This document shows positions 47,590 through 59,076 of a DNA stretch of 64,000 bases, one piece after another. The notes beneath the pieces were generated by a model, which saw only the letters and a program-made list of their open reading frames with translations, had not been told where the DNA came from and did not search any database. The stretch covers positions 310,001 through 374,000 of the forward strand of contig JAODUO010000425.1 in the NCBI GenBank assembly GCA_025642075.2, given 5' to 3'. How positions within the stretch are numbered: the first letter of the stretch is position 1; every line of letters begins with the position of its first letter. Made by a program: the position numbers and the translations under genes. Source of the DNA: Ridgeia piscesae. Lineage: Eukaryota > Annelida > Polychaeta > Sabellida > Siboglinidae.

Positions 47590-49545
47590 TTTGAAACACC
47601 GTAAAATATATATATGTATATATCTTCTTCTTCTTCGCCTTTTCCCACTAGGTGGGGTCAGCGGCCCGAATTCTTGATTTCCAGAATGTTGTGTCCTGGG
47701 CATCCTCTGGGGTGATCCGCAGTGCCTGCATATCCCTTCGGATGCAATCCATCCATCTCCCTCTTGGTCTCCCCCTTGGTCTTTTTCCTGGCACTCTCAT
47801 AACAACTGCTCTCATTTCATTGTTTTCTTCCATTCTCTGCATGTGTCCATACCAGCGTAGTCTCATTTCTCTTACTTTCTCTTGTATACTATTCACTCCT
47901 AGTTCCTTTCTGATGTCCACACTCTTTACTTTGTCTCTCAGTGTTACTCCTTTAATTCTTCACAACATCCTCATCTCTATTTGTTCGAGAATCTGTTCCT
48001 CCTTCTGTCCAACATTCTGCTCCATACAGAAGTACTGGTCTAATGACAGTCATGTAGAGCTTGATCTTTAGTTTCCTTGGCATTTTCTTATCACTGATGT
48101 CTCTCCACTTGCCCCACGCTGCACTGACTCTTGCTCTTACTGCTTCATCTGATCCTCCTTCTTCACTGATGGTGACACCTAAATATTTGAATGTATTCAC
48201 CTGTCTGAGGTTTGTGCCTTGGCTGTCTTTGATGTTTGCTTTTGTTCCTCTCCTGCTGCTGACCATCACTTCCATTTTCCCGATGTTGACTTTTAGTCCC
48301 TTGCTCTCAATCCCAATCTGCCAATCAAGCCATCTTCTCTGCATCTCCTCCTCTGTGTCTGTTACTACTGCTAGATCGTCAGCAAACAGCAGTTCACGTG
48401 GCAGCCCACATCTGAACTATTCACTGATGACATCTAGTACTACGATAAACAGGAATGGGCTTAGCCCTGACCCCTGGTGTAGGTCCAACTTTGATGGGAA
48501 ACTCATCAGTTCTGCCATGCATGGTTCTCACTACTGTTGATGCTCCATGGTATGTTGCTTCTACTAGCCTCACTAGCTTCTCTGGGACCCCTCTCCCTCT
48601 CAGACACCAATACACCAGATCCCTGGGCACCCTGTCATATGCTTTTTCCAAATCCTTGTGCACTTCTATGTGTTTTTCTTGCAGTTGTATTATAAATACT
48701 GCATCTGTTGTACCTTTCCCTGAACTAAATCCAAATTGCATGTTGTTGACTGTGATCAGTTTTCTGAGTCTGCGCTCTACAATCTTCTCAAACATCTTCA
48801 TCCCATGTTCCAACAACTTAATGCCTTTAAAGTTCCCACATTCTAGTGGGTCCCCTTTTGCTTGTATATGGGGACAATCTCACTTTTCTTCCACTCTTCT
48901 GGCATCTCTTCCTCTTCCCAAACTCTCTTCAGTATTTCATGCATCACATCCACTCCACTCTCCCCTAGGTGTTTGATAAGGTCTATCGGGAGCCCTGAGC
49001 ATCCTGCAGCTTTTCCCTTCTTCATGCTCTCTGTGGCTTTCTTCACCTCTTCCCTTGATATTTCCTGGACTGGTCCTTCTACTGCTGGTACTTCTCTGAA
49101 CTGTTCCCTGGCGTTTTCTACATTTAGTAGGTTGCTGAAATACTCTCTCCACCTCTCTTTGATCTTTACCTCATCTGTTAGCATCTCCCCTATTTGGTCT
49201 TTAATCACATTCACTTCCCCAATGTCTCTTCTTGATCTTGCCCTTTGTTTTGCCACCTTGTAGATCATCCACTCACCTTCCTCTGTTCCCATCTTGTCAT
49301 ACCACTCTTTGTATGCCTCGTTTTTAGCTTTGGCTACTGCAGCTTTTGCCTCTCTCTTTCGTGTTCTTATACGCCTCCTCCAGTTCGTTTCCACCCTGCA
49401 TCTCAGGCTCTCCTGGACCATTTCATTCCACCACCAGGTCTCCCTCTCCAGGTGTTTCCCTCCTTTGGTGGTTCCACATATCTCATCTGCTGCCTTCATG
49501 ACGACTTTCTTAACTGAGAGACCTATCTCTAAACACAAACGTCAC
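47590..49545 (-). pseudogene. Decayed 5'-truncated non-LTR retrotransposon (reverse transcriptase)
   Basis: On the minus strand the reverse transcriptase runs from about 49,540 to 47,645. Seen: a palm-upstream region ending MPEEWKKSEIVPIYKQKG, then QFGFSSGKGTTDA and DLEKAYDRVPRDL, then a frame change before the FADD active-site box (about 48,370-48,405), then NTFKYLGVTISEEG and a C-terminal RLRWYGHMQRMEE. At least three pieces lie in different frames, so it is inactive. No endonuclease domain is seen, as expected for 5' truncation. The 3' end abuts AAGAAGAAGATATATA-type simple sequence. Resembles RTE/jockey-type elements; the exact clade is not settled. Confidence 0.88.
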
Positions 49546-49907
49546 TAGTTGCGGGGCGTGGCTCATATCAGTCCCCTGATTGGCTTAAAGCTGTGAGCGC
49601 ATGTGCAGTGCGCACTCGCTAGCTGTAAACAACTTGCAAGACTTATCTTCGACAATGACTGTGACTTGGGAGGGGATTTAGAATACACAAAAAGGTGAAA
49701 TAGAAGCAAAACAGCTGAATTAGTAATGACAACGCACTTGTACTTTTTTCTCAGTTTGAAGCTTACTACCACAGGTATGTTCGGTGTCGAATAACTTCGG
49801 CTGTGCGTGAGCTAGCTCCATGATTTTTCATTATATTCTTTCCAACGGCGGGATTAAGTTAATTTGTTTTTGACATGTGACTCATTTCGTTATAACAGGT
49901 CACATAG
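49546..49907 (+). other. Intron 13, unclassified stretch
   Basis: About 360 bases of non-tandem sequence with unusual CpG density at its start (GGGGCGTGGC, GTGAGCGCATG). It could be a piece of another dispersed element or the retrotransposon target. No open frame of note. Confidence 0.4.
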
Positions 49908-50017
<110 letters not shown>

Positions 50018-50116
50018 ATGCCATCACAGTGTTGACACTGTTGACAGTTTGTGAATGTTGTCACTGTGTGTTGACACTGTCTGTGTGGTGACACTATATG
50101 TTGACACTTTTGACAG
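50018..50116 (+). repeat. Intron 13 end: weak acceptor-derived repeats
   Basis: TGTTGACACTGTTGACAGTTTG, written in part as TTGACACTGTTGACAGTT, TGTTGACACTGTCTGTG and ATGTTGACACTTTTGACAG precede exon 14 (starting TCTGCC). Three to four loose copies of the acceptor region can be recognised. Confidence 0.55.
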
Positions 50117-50178
50117 TCTGCCTGATGACTTCAGTCAAGATACGCTGGAGACACTTGAGTCTATGATCATCCACCAAG
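50117..50178 (+). CDS. MAP4K4/MINK1/TNIK-like: Exon 14: linker (DDFSQDTLETLESMI)
   Basis: The CA of exon 13 plus T gives His, then LPDDFSQDTLETLESMIIHQ and one base. Phase 2 to 1. The acceptor is CTTTTGACAG and the donor GTGAGG begins at 50179. I do not recognise a named motif; composition and phase agreement with both neighbours support it. The end of the exon and its donor are echoed in the following intron. Confidence 0.8.
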
Positions 50179-50385
50179 GTGAGGCAACCAGTCAAACAAC
50201 ACGTTACATTATTCAGAAGGTGAAACCACCAATCAAATTGCACATTGCATTCATCAAAGTGACCTAACCAATCAAGCTACATGTTACATTCACCAAGGAA
50301 ATGCCACAAATGAAACAAAGTGTTAGATGATGTTATTTTCACAAAAATGAGGCAACCAATGAAACTTAAAGTTACTTTCACATAT
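50165..50385 (+). repeat. Intron 14 start: donor-derived degenerate repeats
   Basis: The junction CATCCACCAAGGTGAGGCAA then CCAGTCAAAC is followed by units CATTCATCAAAGTGACCTAA, CATTCACCAAGGAAATGCCA and AAATGAGGCAACCAATGAAAC-like forms, spacing about 45-50 nt, four to five copies. The coding end HHQ and the donor are copied but mutated in later units. Confidence 0.7.
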
Positions 50386-50547
50386 CAGACCAATTAAACA
50401 TAAGTAAATTTGCTTTGCTGAACACATATAAATGTACTGTCATGAACAGACGTGTGCACATATACGCATCCACATATACCCACTTGTTCCCACAAACACA
50501 TGCAGGCAAGTACTGATACACATGTATGAACGCACGCACGAACAAAT

Positions 50548-50613
<66 letters not shown>

Positions 50614-50800
50614 CACCACACACAAACACACAAACACACAAACACACACACAAACACACTAATGTGATTTGTTGTGTGACACAACATAAGGTGCTATAAT
50701 GTATAAGATGTAGGTACAATGCAATAATTATCCAGATCAGCCAGTGGCTGTGCAGCTATACAAAGACAACACTGAGTTAGTTGCACTCCCTGTTTCCTAG
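50386..50800 (+). repeat. Intron 14 remainder with (CA)n microsatellite at 50,549-50,611
   Basis: An about 31-unit CA run is followed by imperfect ACACAAACACACAAAC repeats. Outside the run the sequence is unique and ends in TGTTTCCTAG, the exon 15 acceptor. Confidence 0.9.
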
Positions 50801-50925
50801 ACGCTCCGTCCCCGCCCCCGATTCTACCTTCCGAAAACCACAGCCAGGTGTCAGCACTGCCGCCTCGAGTGCCACGGATCTCTGAAGTGGATCCAAGCAG
50901 TAGCCGGAGCCTCGTTGTGAGAAAG
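50801..50925 (+). CDS. MAP4K4/MINK1/TNIK-like: Exon 15: Pro/Ser-rich linker
   Basis: The G of exon 14 plus AC gives Asp, then APSPPPILPSENHSQVSALP, then PRVPRISEVDPSSSRSLVV and RK. Phase 1 to 0. The acceptor is TGTTTCCTAG and the donor GTAGGA begins at 50926. SPPPILP and LPPRVPRI are candidate SH3 ligands; SSSRS is a candidate phosphosite cluster. Predicted disordered. Confidence 0.85.
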
Positions 50926-52090
50926 GTAGGATCGACTTACTCCTTGTCAGTGCCTGTGGAGGTGTGTTAGTCTCAGGTAGAAACTACACACTGTCAGTAA
51001 ATATAGAAGTGTGTTGATCACCTGTAGAAACTACACAGTCCCAGTAAATATAGAAGTGTGTTAATCACAGGTAGAAAGTACACAGAGCCAATAAATAAAA
51101 GTGTGTTAATCACAAATAGAAACTACACAGTACCAGTAAATAGAAGTGTATTAATCACAGGTAGAAACTACACAGTGCAAGTAAATAGAAGTATGTTAAT
51201 CACAGGTAGAAAGTACACAGAGCCAGTAAATTAAAGTGTCTTAATCACAAATAGAAACTACCCAGTACCAGTAAATAGAAGTGTGTTAATCACAGGTAGA
51301 AACTACACAGTGCCAGTAAATCGAAGTGTTAATCACAGGTAGAAAGTACACAGAGCCAGTAAATTAAAGTGTGTTAATGACAAATAGAAACTACACAGTA
51401 CCAGTAAATAGAAGTGTGTTAATCACAGGTAGAAACTACACAGTGCCAGTAAGTCGAAGTGTGTTAATCACAGGTAGAAAGTACACAGAGCCAGTAAATT
51501 AAAGTGTGTTAATGACAAATAGAAACTACACAATGCCAGTAAATCGAAGTGTGATAATCACAGGTAGAAAGTACACAGTGCCAGTAAATTAAAGTGTGTT
51601 AATCACAAATAGAAACTACCCAGTACCAGTAAATAATACTGTGTTAATCACAGGTAGAAACTACACAGTGCCAGTAAATAGAAGTGTGTTAATCACAGAT
51701 AGAAAATACACAGCCAGTAAATAAGTGTGCTAATCACAAATAGAAACTACACACTACCAGTAAATAGAAGTGTGTTAATCACAGGTAGACACTACACAGT
51801 GCCAGTAAATAAAAGTGTGTTAATCACAAATAGAAACTACACAGTACCAGTAAATAGAAGTGTATTAATAACAAATAGAAACTACACAGTACCAGTAAAT
51901 AGAAGTGTATTAATAACAAATAGAAACTACACAGTACCAGTAAATAGAAGTGTGTTAATCACAGGTAGACACTACACAGTGCCAGTAAATAGAAGTGTGT
52001 TAATCACAAGTAGACACTACACAGTGCCAGTAAATTAAAAGTGTGTTAATCACAAATATAAACTACACAGTACCAAGAAATAGTAGTGTG
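50926..52090 (+). repeat. Intron 15 array, left part (about 46-nt units)
   Basis: About 24 copies with AGTGTGTTAATCACAGGTAG then AAACTACACAGTACCAGTAA. Two flavours alternate (CACAGGTAG and CACAAATAG), a dimeric higher-order pattern with GAGCCAGTAAATTAAAG variants. The array is interrupted at 52,091 by an insertion and resumes at 53,107. Confidence 0.9.
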
Positions 52091-52094
52091 TTAA

Positions 52095-53106
52095 CTTCTT
52101 AAGCCCTGAGTGTCTGAGCGCCTCAAGATCATGACCAGACATGGGTTCACATAATGAACCGTTTTGTAAAAACTGTGCATCATTATTATATAAAAGTGTA
52201 AATTATCTGAACCAGAAAGGAATTATTTATTATATTGGTGTACAAATAATTGTATGATTAATTGAAACTAATAATTATGGTATATAATGTCAAGTGTCAA
52301 AAATCCAAGATTGCCAACAATAAATATGAAAATCTGTTTTGCTTTGTGATTCCTCCATAACGATAAGGAATTATCTTATCAGTTATTATATAATTGCAAG
52401 ATATAAGGTATTTTCTACGAGTAACAAAACAATTACATTTGCACATCAATTGTGTTTCTATAATTATTATGTCACTGGTCCTGTTTTTCTCAAACCAGGA
52501 TTGAAATAGTTCATACAGCAAATGTCACTGCCATCACAAGTACTATGTGGAATACAGCACATTCAAGTACAAAACAAACTGATATTGTTTGAACCAGAAT
52601 AAATTTGCCGACACTGAGGCATCAAAATTCCGGGCGTGTGACTACAAAACAATATTGAAAATAACCAGAATATCATTTACGTCAAAAACTCAGACAAGAA
52701 ACAAGATGGCCAACAAGAAACATGAAAATGAGTTTTTTTGTGGCTAATTCACCACTATTTGACAGCTCAGAGCAGGCAGAAGTGTCACCGATGTCAACTA
52801 CAGCTGTCAACATTGCTGCTGCTGTTCACATTTTCATCCGACTCATTTGACATAACTAAACAACTGCAATTCTTACTCATGATCATCGATACCACGAACA
52901 GTGAAACATCTACGATCAATTGCTGATTTTATTTTGCTAGAAAGTAAACAAATTCTCGTTCGATATATGTAAACTTGGTGTGAAGTTTGTCTACCTCTGG
53001 GTATAATTTGATGGAGTTACCAAGAAATACTAGTGACATCTAGCGAGTATTGTACACACTAGTTGAAAACCATGAAAAATTGTCGTTCAGGATCCATGAG
53101 GCTAAT
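52095..53106. mobile_element. 1.0 kb insertion with TTAA target duplication, non-autonomous
   Basis: The tandem unit reads GTGTGTTAATCACAAATAG; at 52,091 it is cut after TTAA and the rest of the unit resumes at 53,107 with TTAATCAAAACTAG. The insert is 1,012 bases of AT-rich unique sequence flanked by TTAA on both sides. Its ends (TTAAGCCCTGAGTG on the left; ATTAGCCTCATGG when the right end is reversed) are only loosely similar. TTAA duplication is used by piggyBac and Kolobok superfamilies. No transposase frame is seen. Confidence 0.72.
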
Positions 53107-54135
53107 TTAATCAAAACTAGAATCTACACAGTACCAGTACATGTAGAAGTGTGTTAATGACAAGTACAAAACTCCACAGTACCAGTATATGTAAAAGTGT
53201 GTTAATGACAGGTACAAACTACACAGTACCAGTACATTTAGAACAATGTTAATGATAGGTAGAAACTACACAGTACCAGTACATGTAGAAGTGTGTTAAT
53301 GACAAGTACAAAACTCCACAGTACCAGTATATGTAAAAGTGTGTTAATGACAGGTACAAACTACACAGTACCAGTACATTTAGAACAGTGTTAATGATAG
53401 GTAGAAACTACACAGTACCAGTACATGTAGAAGTGTGTTAATGACAAGTACAAAACTCCACAGTACCAGTATATGTAAAAGTGTGTTAATGACAGGTACA
53501 AACTACACAGTACCAGTACATTTAGAACAGTGTTAATGATAGGTAGAAACTACACAGTACCAGTACATGTAGAAGTGTGTTAATGACAAGTACAAAACTC
53601 CACAGTACCAGTATATGTAAAAGTGTGTTAATGACAGGTACAAACTACACAGTACCAGTACATTTAGAACAGTGTTAATGATAGGTAGAAACTACACAGT
53701 ACCAGTACATGTAGAAGTGTTAATGACAGGTAGAAACTACACAGTACCAATACTTGTAGAAGTGTTAATGACAGGTAGAAACTACACAGTACCAGTATGT
53801 ATAGAAGTGTGTTAATGACAGGTAGAAACTACACAGTACCAGTATGTATAGAAGTATGTTAATGACAGGTAGAAACTACACAGTACCAGTACATGTAGAA
53901 GTGTGTTAATGACAGGTAGAACATACACAGTACCAGTACATGTAGAAGTGTGTTAATGACAGGTAGAAACTACACAGTACCAGTATGTATATAAGTGTTA
54001 ATGACAGGTAGAAACTACTCAGTACCAGTACGTGTAGAAGTGTGTTAATGACAGGTAGAAACTACACAGTACCAGTACATGTAGAAGTGTGTTAATGACA
54101 GGTAGAAACTACACAGTACCAGTAAATACAAGTCT
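53107..54135 (+). repeat. Intron 15 array, right part
   Basis: Continuation of the same family, now with CAGTACCAGTACATGTAGAA then GTGTGTTAATGACAGG. Between 53,120 and 53,700 a block of about 147 bases (three units, with CAAAACTCCACAG and TTTAGAACAGTG variants) is repeated four times, a clear higher-order repeat. The right part differs in subfamily from the left part, so most amplification on the two sides was independent. Confidence 0.9.
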
Positions 54136-54304
54136 TAGTCACAAGTGGTGACTAGTGACTACACAGTCCCTGAATATATATGAATATACTTTTGGTTTAA
54201 TGAATTAATTGACAATAAATGTGATTTCTAATACAATAACCTGTATTTTTATTAGAGCCAGTAGTAGTTGTAGTCAAATACAGCAGTTTATGTCACTAAC
54301 CAAT
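54136..54304 (+). other. Intron 15 spacer
   Basis: Short AT-rich unique sequence between two arrays. Confidence 0.7.
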
Positions 54305-54965
54305 GTTGCTGACCCACATGGCTGACACTTGTAGTTGCTGACATGTTGCTGATAACTGTAGTTGATGACATGTCGCTGACATTTGTAGTTGCTGACATGT
54401 TGCTGATAACTGTAGTTGATGACATGTCACTGACACATGTAGTTGCTGACATGTTGCTGATAACTATAGTTGATGACATGTCACTGACACTTGTAGTTGC
54501 TGACATGTTGCTGATAACTATAGTTGATGACATGTCACTGACACTTGTAGTTGCTGACATGTTGCTGATAACTATAGTTGATGACATGTCACTGACACTT
54601 GTAGTTGCTGACATGTTGCTGATAACTATAGTTGATGACATGTCACTGACACTTGTAGTTGCTGACATGTTGCTGATAACTATAGTTGATGACATGTCAC
54701 TGACACTTGTAGTTGCTGACATGTTGCTGATAACTATAGTTGATGACATGTCACTGACACTTGTAGTTGCTGACATGTTGCTGATAACTATGGTTGATGA
54801 CATGTCACTGACACTTGTAGTTGCTGACATGTTGCTGATAACTATAGTTGATGACATGTCACTGACACTTGTAGTTGCTGACATGTAGCTACCGCTTGTA
54901 TTTTCTGACATATTGATGTCAGTTATAGTAGCTGACGTGTTGCTGACACTTGTAGTTGTTGACGC
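54305..54965 (+). repeat. Intron 15 array: 54-nt minisatellite
   Basis: About 11 copies with AGTTGCTGACATGTTGCTGA, then TAACTATAGTTGATGACATG and TCACTGACACTTGT. The unit is divisible by three and open on both strands, so it yields false 180-207 codon frames. Internally it is itself a diverged trimer of a GTTGATGACATG-like 18-mer. Confidence 0.92.
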
Positions 54966-55044
54966 ATTGCTGACAAGTCACTAACACTTGACACTGATGA
55001 TGTTTCGCTGACACTAACTAACTGACGCTGCTTATTCCTGCCAG

Positions 55045-55080
55045 CTTAACCATATCCTGGGACAGTGCGATGGAATACTG
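55045..55080 (+). CDS. MAP4K4/MINK1/TNIK-like: Exon 16 (tentative): LNHILGQCDGIL
   Basis: A 36-base segment between acceptor TTATTCCTGCCAG and donor GTAAGG, phase 0 at both ends, fits between exons 15 and 17 without disturbing the frame. It reads LNHILGQCDGIL. I do not recognise the motif, so support comes from splice signals, phase and unique (non-repeat) sequence in a repeat-dominated region. It might be alternatively spliced. Confidence 0.5.
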
Positions 55081-55084
55081 GTAA

Positions 55085-55385
55085 GGCAGCTCCCCTCTTT
55101 CCTCTCTCCCTGTCCTGTCTCTTCCCTGTCTCTATTTCCAGTCTCTCTGTCCAGTCTCTCTTCTTTGTCTCTTTTTCCTATTTTTTCCCTTGACTCATCC
55201 GAGTCTCTGTCTTCCCGGTCTCTCTTTCATGTCTCCCTTCTCTGTCTCTATCCCCTGACTCTCCCTGTCTCTCAACACTGTTTCTTCCTAGACTCTCCCT
55301 TGTCTCTCTTCCCTGTCCCTCTTTCCAGTCTCTCTTCTGTGTTTCTCTTCCCTGCCTAATCCTGTGTGCCTCTCGTGCCCTGTGT
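55085..55385 (+). repeat. Pyrimidine-rich CT low-complexity tract
   Basis: About 300 bases of CTCTCTCCCTGTC- and TCTCTTCC-type degenerate repeats, rich in C/T on the plus strand, directly after the exon 16 donor. Confidence 0.85.
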
Positions 55386-55690
55386 TATATGGTAGTAGCC
55401 CCAGTGCATGCTGGGAGTGTGTCCACTTCCTGTCTCATGCCTGCTGCACGTATCATTTACTTCCGTATGTGATGTTAGTCATCAGCATTCTGTTGCCATG
55501 GTAACCATTAAGACCTGTAGAGTATATATTTTTCAAATTCTTCCTGTGTCATGTCAAGTTAAGCAGCTGTCTTATCATCTCTCCATTCCTACGATTAGCT
55601 CCTAATTCTCAGTCTCAGCCACTGATGGGATGAGTGATTGTTTGCTAACGAACCATGTGTGCATTTGTTCCAAGGCTTGATCATACTATG
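55386..55690 (+). other. Intron 16 unique stretch
   Basis: Ordinary unique sequence with no gene seen. Confidence 0.7.
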
Positions 55691-56915
55691 AAGGTATTTG
55701 GACAGAGAGAGTGTTGATGTGTTTGATGGTGCTTGGACAGGGTGAGTGTTGATGTGTTTGATGGTGCTTGGATAGGGTGAGTGTTGATGTGTTTGATGGT
55801 GCTTGGATAGGGTGAGTGTTGATGTGTTTGATGGTGCTTGGATAGGGTGAGTGTTGATGTGTTTGATGGTGCTTGGATAGGGTGAGTGTTGATGTGTTTG
55901 ATGGACAGAGTGAGTGTTGATGTGTTTGATAGGTGCTTAGACAGAGTGAGTGTTGATGTGTTTGATGGTACTTGGTCAGAGTGAGTGTTGGATGGTACTT
56001 GGACGGGGTGATTGTTGATATGTTTGATGGTACATGGGCAAGGTGAGTGTTGATGAGTTTTATGGTACTTGGACAGGGTGAGTGTTGATGTATTTGATGG
56101 TACTCGGACAGTGCGAGTGTTGATGTATTTTAAGGTACTTGGACAGGGTGAGTGTTGATGTATTTGATGGTACATGGACAGGGTGAGTGTTGATGTATTT
56201 TAAGGTACTTGGACAGGGTGAGTGTTGATGTATTTGATGGTACATGGACAGGGTGAGTGTTGGTGTATTTGATGGTACTCGGACAGGGTGAGTGTTGATG
56301 TATTTTAAGGTACTTGGACAGGGTGAGTGTTGATGTATTTGATGGTACTCGGACAGGGTGAGTGTTGATGTATTTTAAGGTACTTGGACAGGGTGAGTGT
56401 TGATGTATTTGATGGTACATGGACAGGGTGAGTGTTGATGTATTTGATGGTACATGGACAGGGTGAGTGTTGATATTTTTGATGGTACATTGACAAGGTG
56501 AGTGTTGATGTGTTTGATGGTACATGGACAGGGTGAGTATTGATGTGTTTGATGGTACTTTGACAGGGTGAGTGTTGATGTGTTTGATGGTACATGGACA
56601 GGGTGAGTATTGATGTGTTTGATGGTACATGGACAGGGTGAGTGTTGATGTGTTTGATAGTATTTGGACAGGGTGAGTGTTGATGTGTTTGATGGTACAT
56701 GGACAGGGTGAGTGTTGATGTGCTTGATGGTACATGGACAGGGTGAGTGTTGATGTGTTTGATGGTACATGGACAGGGTGAGTATTGATGTGTTTGATGG
56801 TACATGGACAGGGTGAGTGTTGATGTGTTTGATAGTATTTGGACAGGGTGAGTGTTGATGTGTTTGATGGTACATGGACAGGGTGAGTGTTGATGTGTTT
56901 GATGGTACTCCTGTC
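55691..56915 (+). repeat. Intron 16 array: 35-nt minisatellite with donor-like core
   Basis: About 34 copies with TTTGATGGTACATGGACAGG then GTGAGTGTTGATGTG. Every unit holds GGACAGGGTGAGTG, a good donor consensus, but no exon end with this sequence is recognised nearby. Left copies have GGTGCTTGGATAGG, right copies GGTACATGGACAGG, and a middle block alternates ATTTTAAGGTACTTGG with ATTTGATGGTAC, giving a 70-nt dimer. Confidence 0.92.
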
Positions 56916-57540
56916 ATCACTGTCCCACATGATTTGAGTGTCTCTTCTCTGTTTGATTGTTTCACCATTTCTTATTTTTGAAACTGTTTGGAGCATTTCC
57001 TTTGTATGATAATTAATTTTATGTTATTTTTATGATTTGTCATGTTCTTTTGTGTGATAATTTTTGTTCTTTTATGATTTCTTTGGTTTGGTCAATGTAT
57101 TAGTATGATCATTTCTTTTGTGTGAGAATTTTGTTTTCTTTGTTCAATAATGTGGCATTGGTATGTGATCATTTATTTTGTGTGATCCCTTAATTTCTGT
57201 GATCACCCTCGGGTCTCTGTTTCTCCAGAACAGTAGTGAGTCTAGTGACCAGCCATTTGGAATAAACAAATCTGTTTTTCCATAAAACAAACGATTGTAA
57301 AAGAAATTGATGCTGCAGTACTTTGGTTAGTCAGCCATAATAACCAGTAAACAAACTGTTTACAAAGCTTGTTTACATAAATAACTTTTGTAGGACTGTT
57401 ATTATTAATATCTTCTAAAAAGTGTTGTTGATTAATTATAGCTTCATTGCAGCAATCCTTAAATATACACGGATAAGTCCACAGATTATAATATATAAAT
57501 TAACATAATAGAACAGTGTGTTTGTTGTCTGTGGACAGTA
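56916..57540 (+). other. Intron 16, AT-rich unique stretch
   Basis: TTTTGTGTGATAATTT-like degenerate motifs from 57,000 to 57,200, then AT-rich sequence. A possible acceptor TTTCTCCAG at 57,228 is followed by a donor GTGAGT seven bases later; not called as an exon. Confidence 0.6.
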
Positions 57541-57715
57541 ATCTGTAGGTTGAGTTGACACTGAGTGTGACAGTGTGGCCAGTGTTGTCTAGTGTGTGTT
57601 GACACTGTGAGTGTGACAGTGTGGCCAGTGCCGTCTAGGGTGTGTTGACACTATGAGTGTGACAGTGTGGCCAGTGCTGTCTAGGGTGAGTTGACACTGT
57701 GAGAGTGACTGTAGT
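57541..57715 (+). repeat. Short 56-nt-scale repeat, three copies
   Basis: GTTGACACTGTGAGTGTGAC then AGTGTGGCCAGTG and TCTAGGGTG repeat three times with few changes. Confidence 0.75.
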
Positions 57716-58210
57716 GTGGTTTCCGTTATTGTCTGCTGATATATCCTTCTCTATGTGTGAGTGTGCATAGATTGACTGGACACACAATCCCTCCCTTCCA
57801 TCCCAGGTCACCCCCCCCCTCCCACAGCACATCACTGGGGCAGGTAATTAAGTACTTGCCTGGGCTCTCCTCAGGCTGTTGTCCTGGTTTGTTTATGCAT
57901 GTGTGCGGTCATGCGTGACTGTGTGCAGTGGTGCGTGACCAGCCCATCTGCCTGACTGCTGGCTCATTGTTCTGTGGTCTGTTGTCTGTGTCAGTGAGTC
58001 TCAGTGCTCAGTATGTGTTGTGTTCTTGTGAGGTGAACAGAGTGAAACAACAGACAAATGGATGGCACCAGTGGAACTGTCCACTTGGGTTAGAGGAGTG
58101 ACCACCCTGGCGGTCAGCATGTCTCTGTGAACATCAATGGATTGACCACAGAGGGAAAGAAGACCACAGGACAGAGGACAATGGATGACCACAAGACAAT
58201 GGAACAACAA
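57716..58210 (+). other. Intron 16, unique stretch
   Basis: No array and no convincing coding sequence. Contains a short C run at 57,812-57,819. Confidence 0.65.
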
Positions 58211-58700
58211 CAACTCGTCATGGTTGAGGATGTCATAGAGATGTCATGTTTGAAGATATCATAGAGATGTCATGGTTGAGGATGTCATAGAGATGTCATG
58301 TTTGAAGATATCATAGAGATGTCATGGTTGAGGATGTCATAGAAATGTCATGTTTGAGGATATCAATGTGTCATACGACATCAAAATTTAAATGTTGATG
58401 ATATTACGTCGGCAAGACTTCACATTTGAGGATATCGATACACACGTGCAGTGTCATGGTTAATGATATCAGTACATCACCACGACGTCATCTTTGAAAA
58501 TATCAGTACATCACCAAGATATCTTTGAAAATATCAGTACATCACAAAGACGTCATCTTTGAAAATATCAGTATGTCACCAACACGTCATTTTTGAAGAT
58601 ATCAGTACATCACCACATCATCTTAAGAGGTATCAGTACATCACCAAGACATCATAATGATATCTGAGGATGTCAGTGTATCAAGGTGTCATTTTTAAGG
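58211..58700 (+). repeat. Diverged repeats around GATATCA / GATGTCAT
   Basis: First a 44-nt dimer (GTCATGGTTGAGGATGTCAT then AGAGATGTCATG, three rounds), then looser ATCAGTACATCACCAAGAC units. Decay increases to the right. Confidence 0.75.
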
Positions 58701-58794
58701 ACAGAACGGGACCAGGACATTGTTGCAAAACAAGTCACACAATTTCCAGTGACGACCAGTGGATCTCAACATTGTGTGTGATACTGACACACAC

Positions 58795-58990
58795 AGGGAA
58801 TATGTAGGGAGGTAGAGTTACATGTCACAGTAAGGAGGCGGAGTTACATGTCACAGTAAGGAGGCGGAGTTACATGTCACAGTAGGGAGACAGAGTTACA
58901 TGTCACAGTAGGGAGACAGAGTTACATGTCACAGTAGGGAGACAGAGTTACATGTCACAGTAGGGAAGAGGAAATACATGTCACAGGAAG
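58795..58990 (+). repeat. 26-nt tandem repeat, about seven copies
   Basis: AGGGAGACAGAGTTACATGT then CACAGT, with GAGGCGG/GAGACAG variants. Confidence 0.88.
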
Positions 58991-59076
58991 TGAGAGTAAG
59001 GTGAATCCTACAACCCAGTCACCCCAGGGGCGACAGTCACAGCACATGGCTCCTACTCTCTGTGGCTGCACTACAG

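Noticed and set aside
54288..54911. 207-codon minus-strand and 181-codon plus-strand frames
   Set aside because: The 54-nt unit is divisible by three and open on both strands; intronic.
57229..57235. 7-base micro-exon between TTTCTCCAG and GTGAGT
   Set aside because: It breaks the phase between exons 16 and 17 unless a second unproven exon is used; kept only as a speculation.
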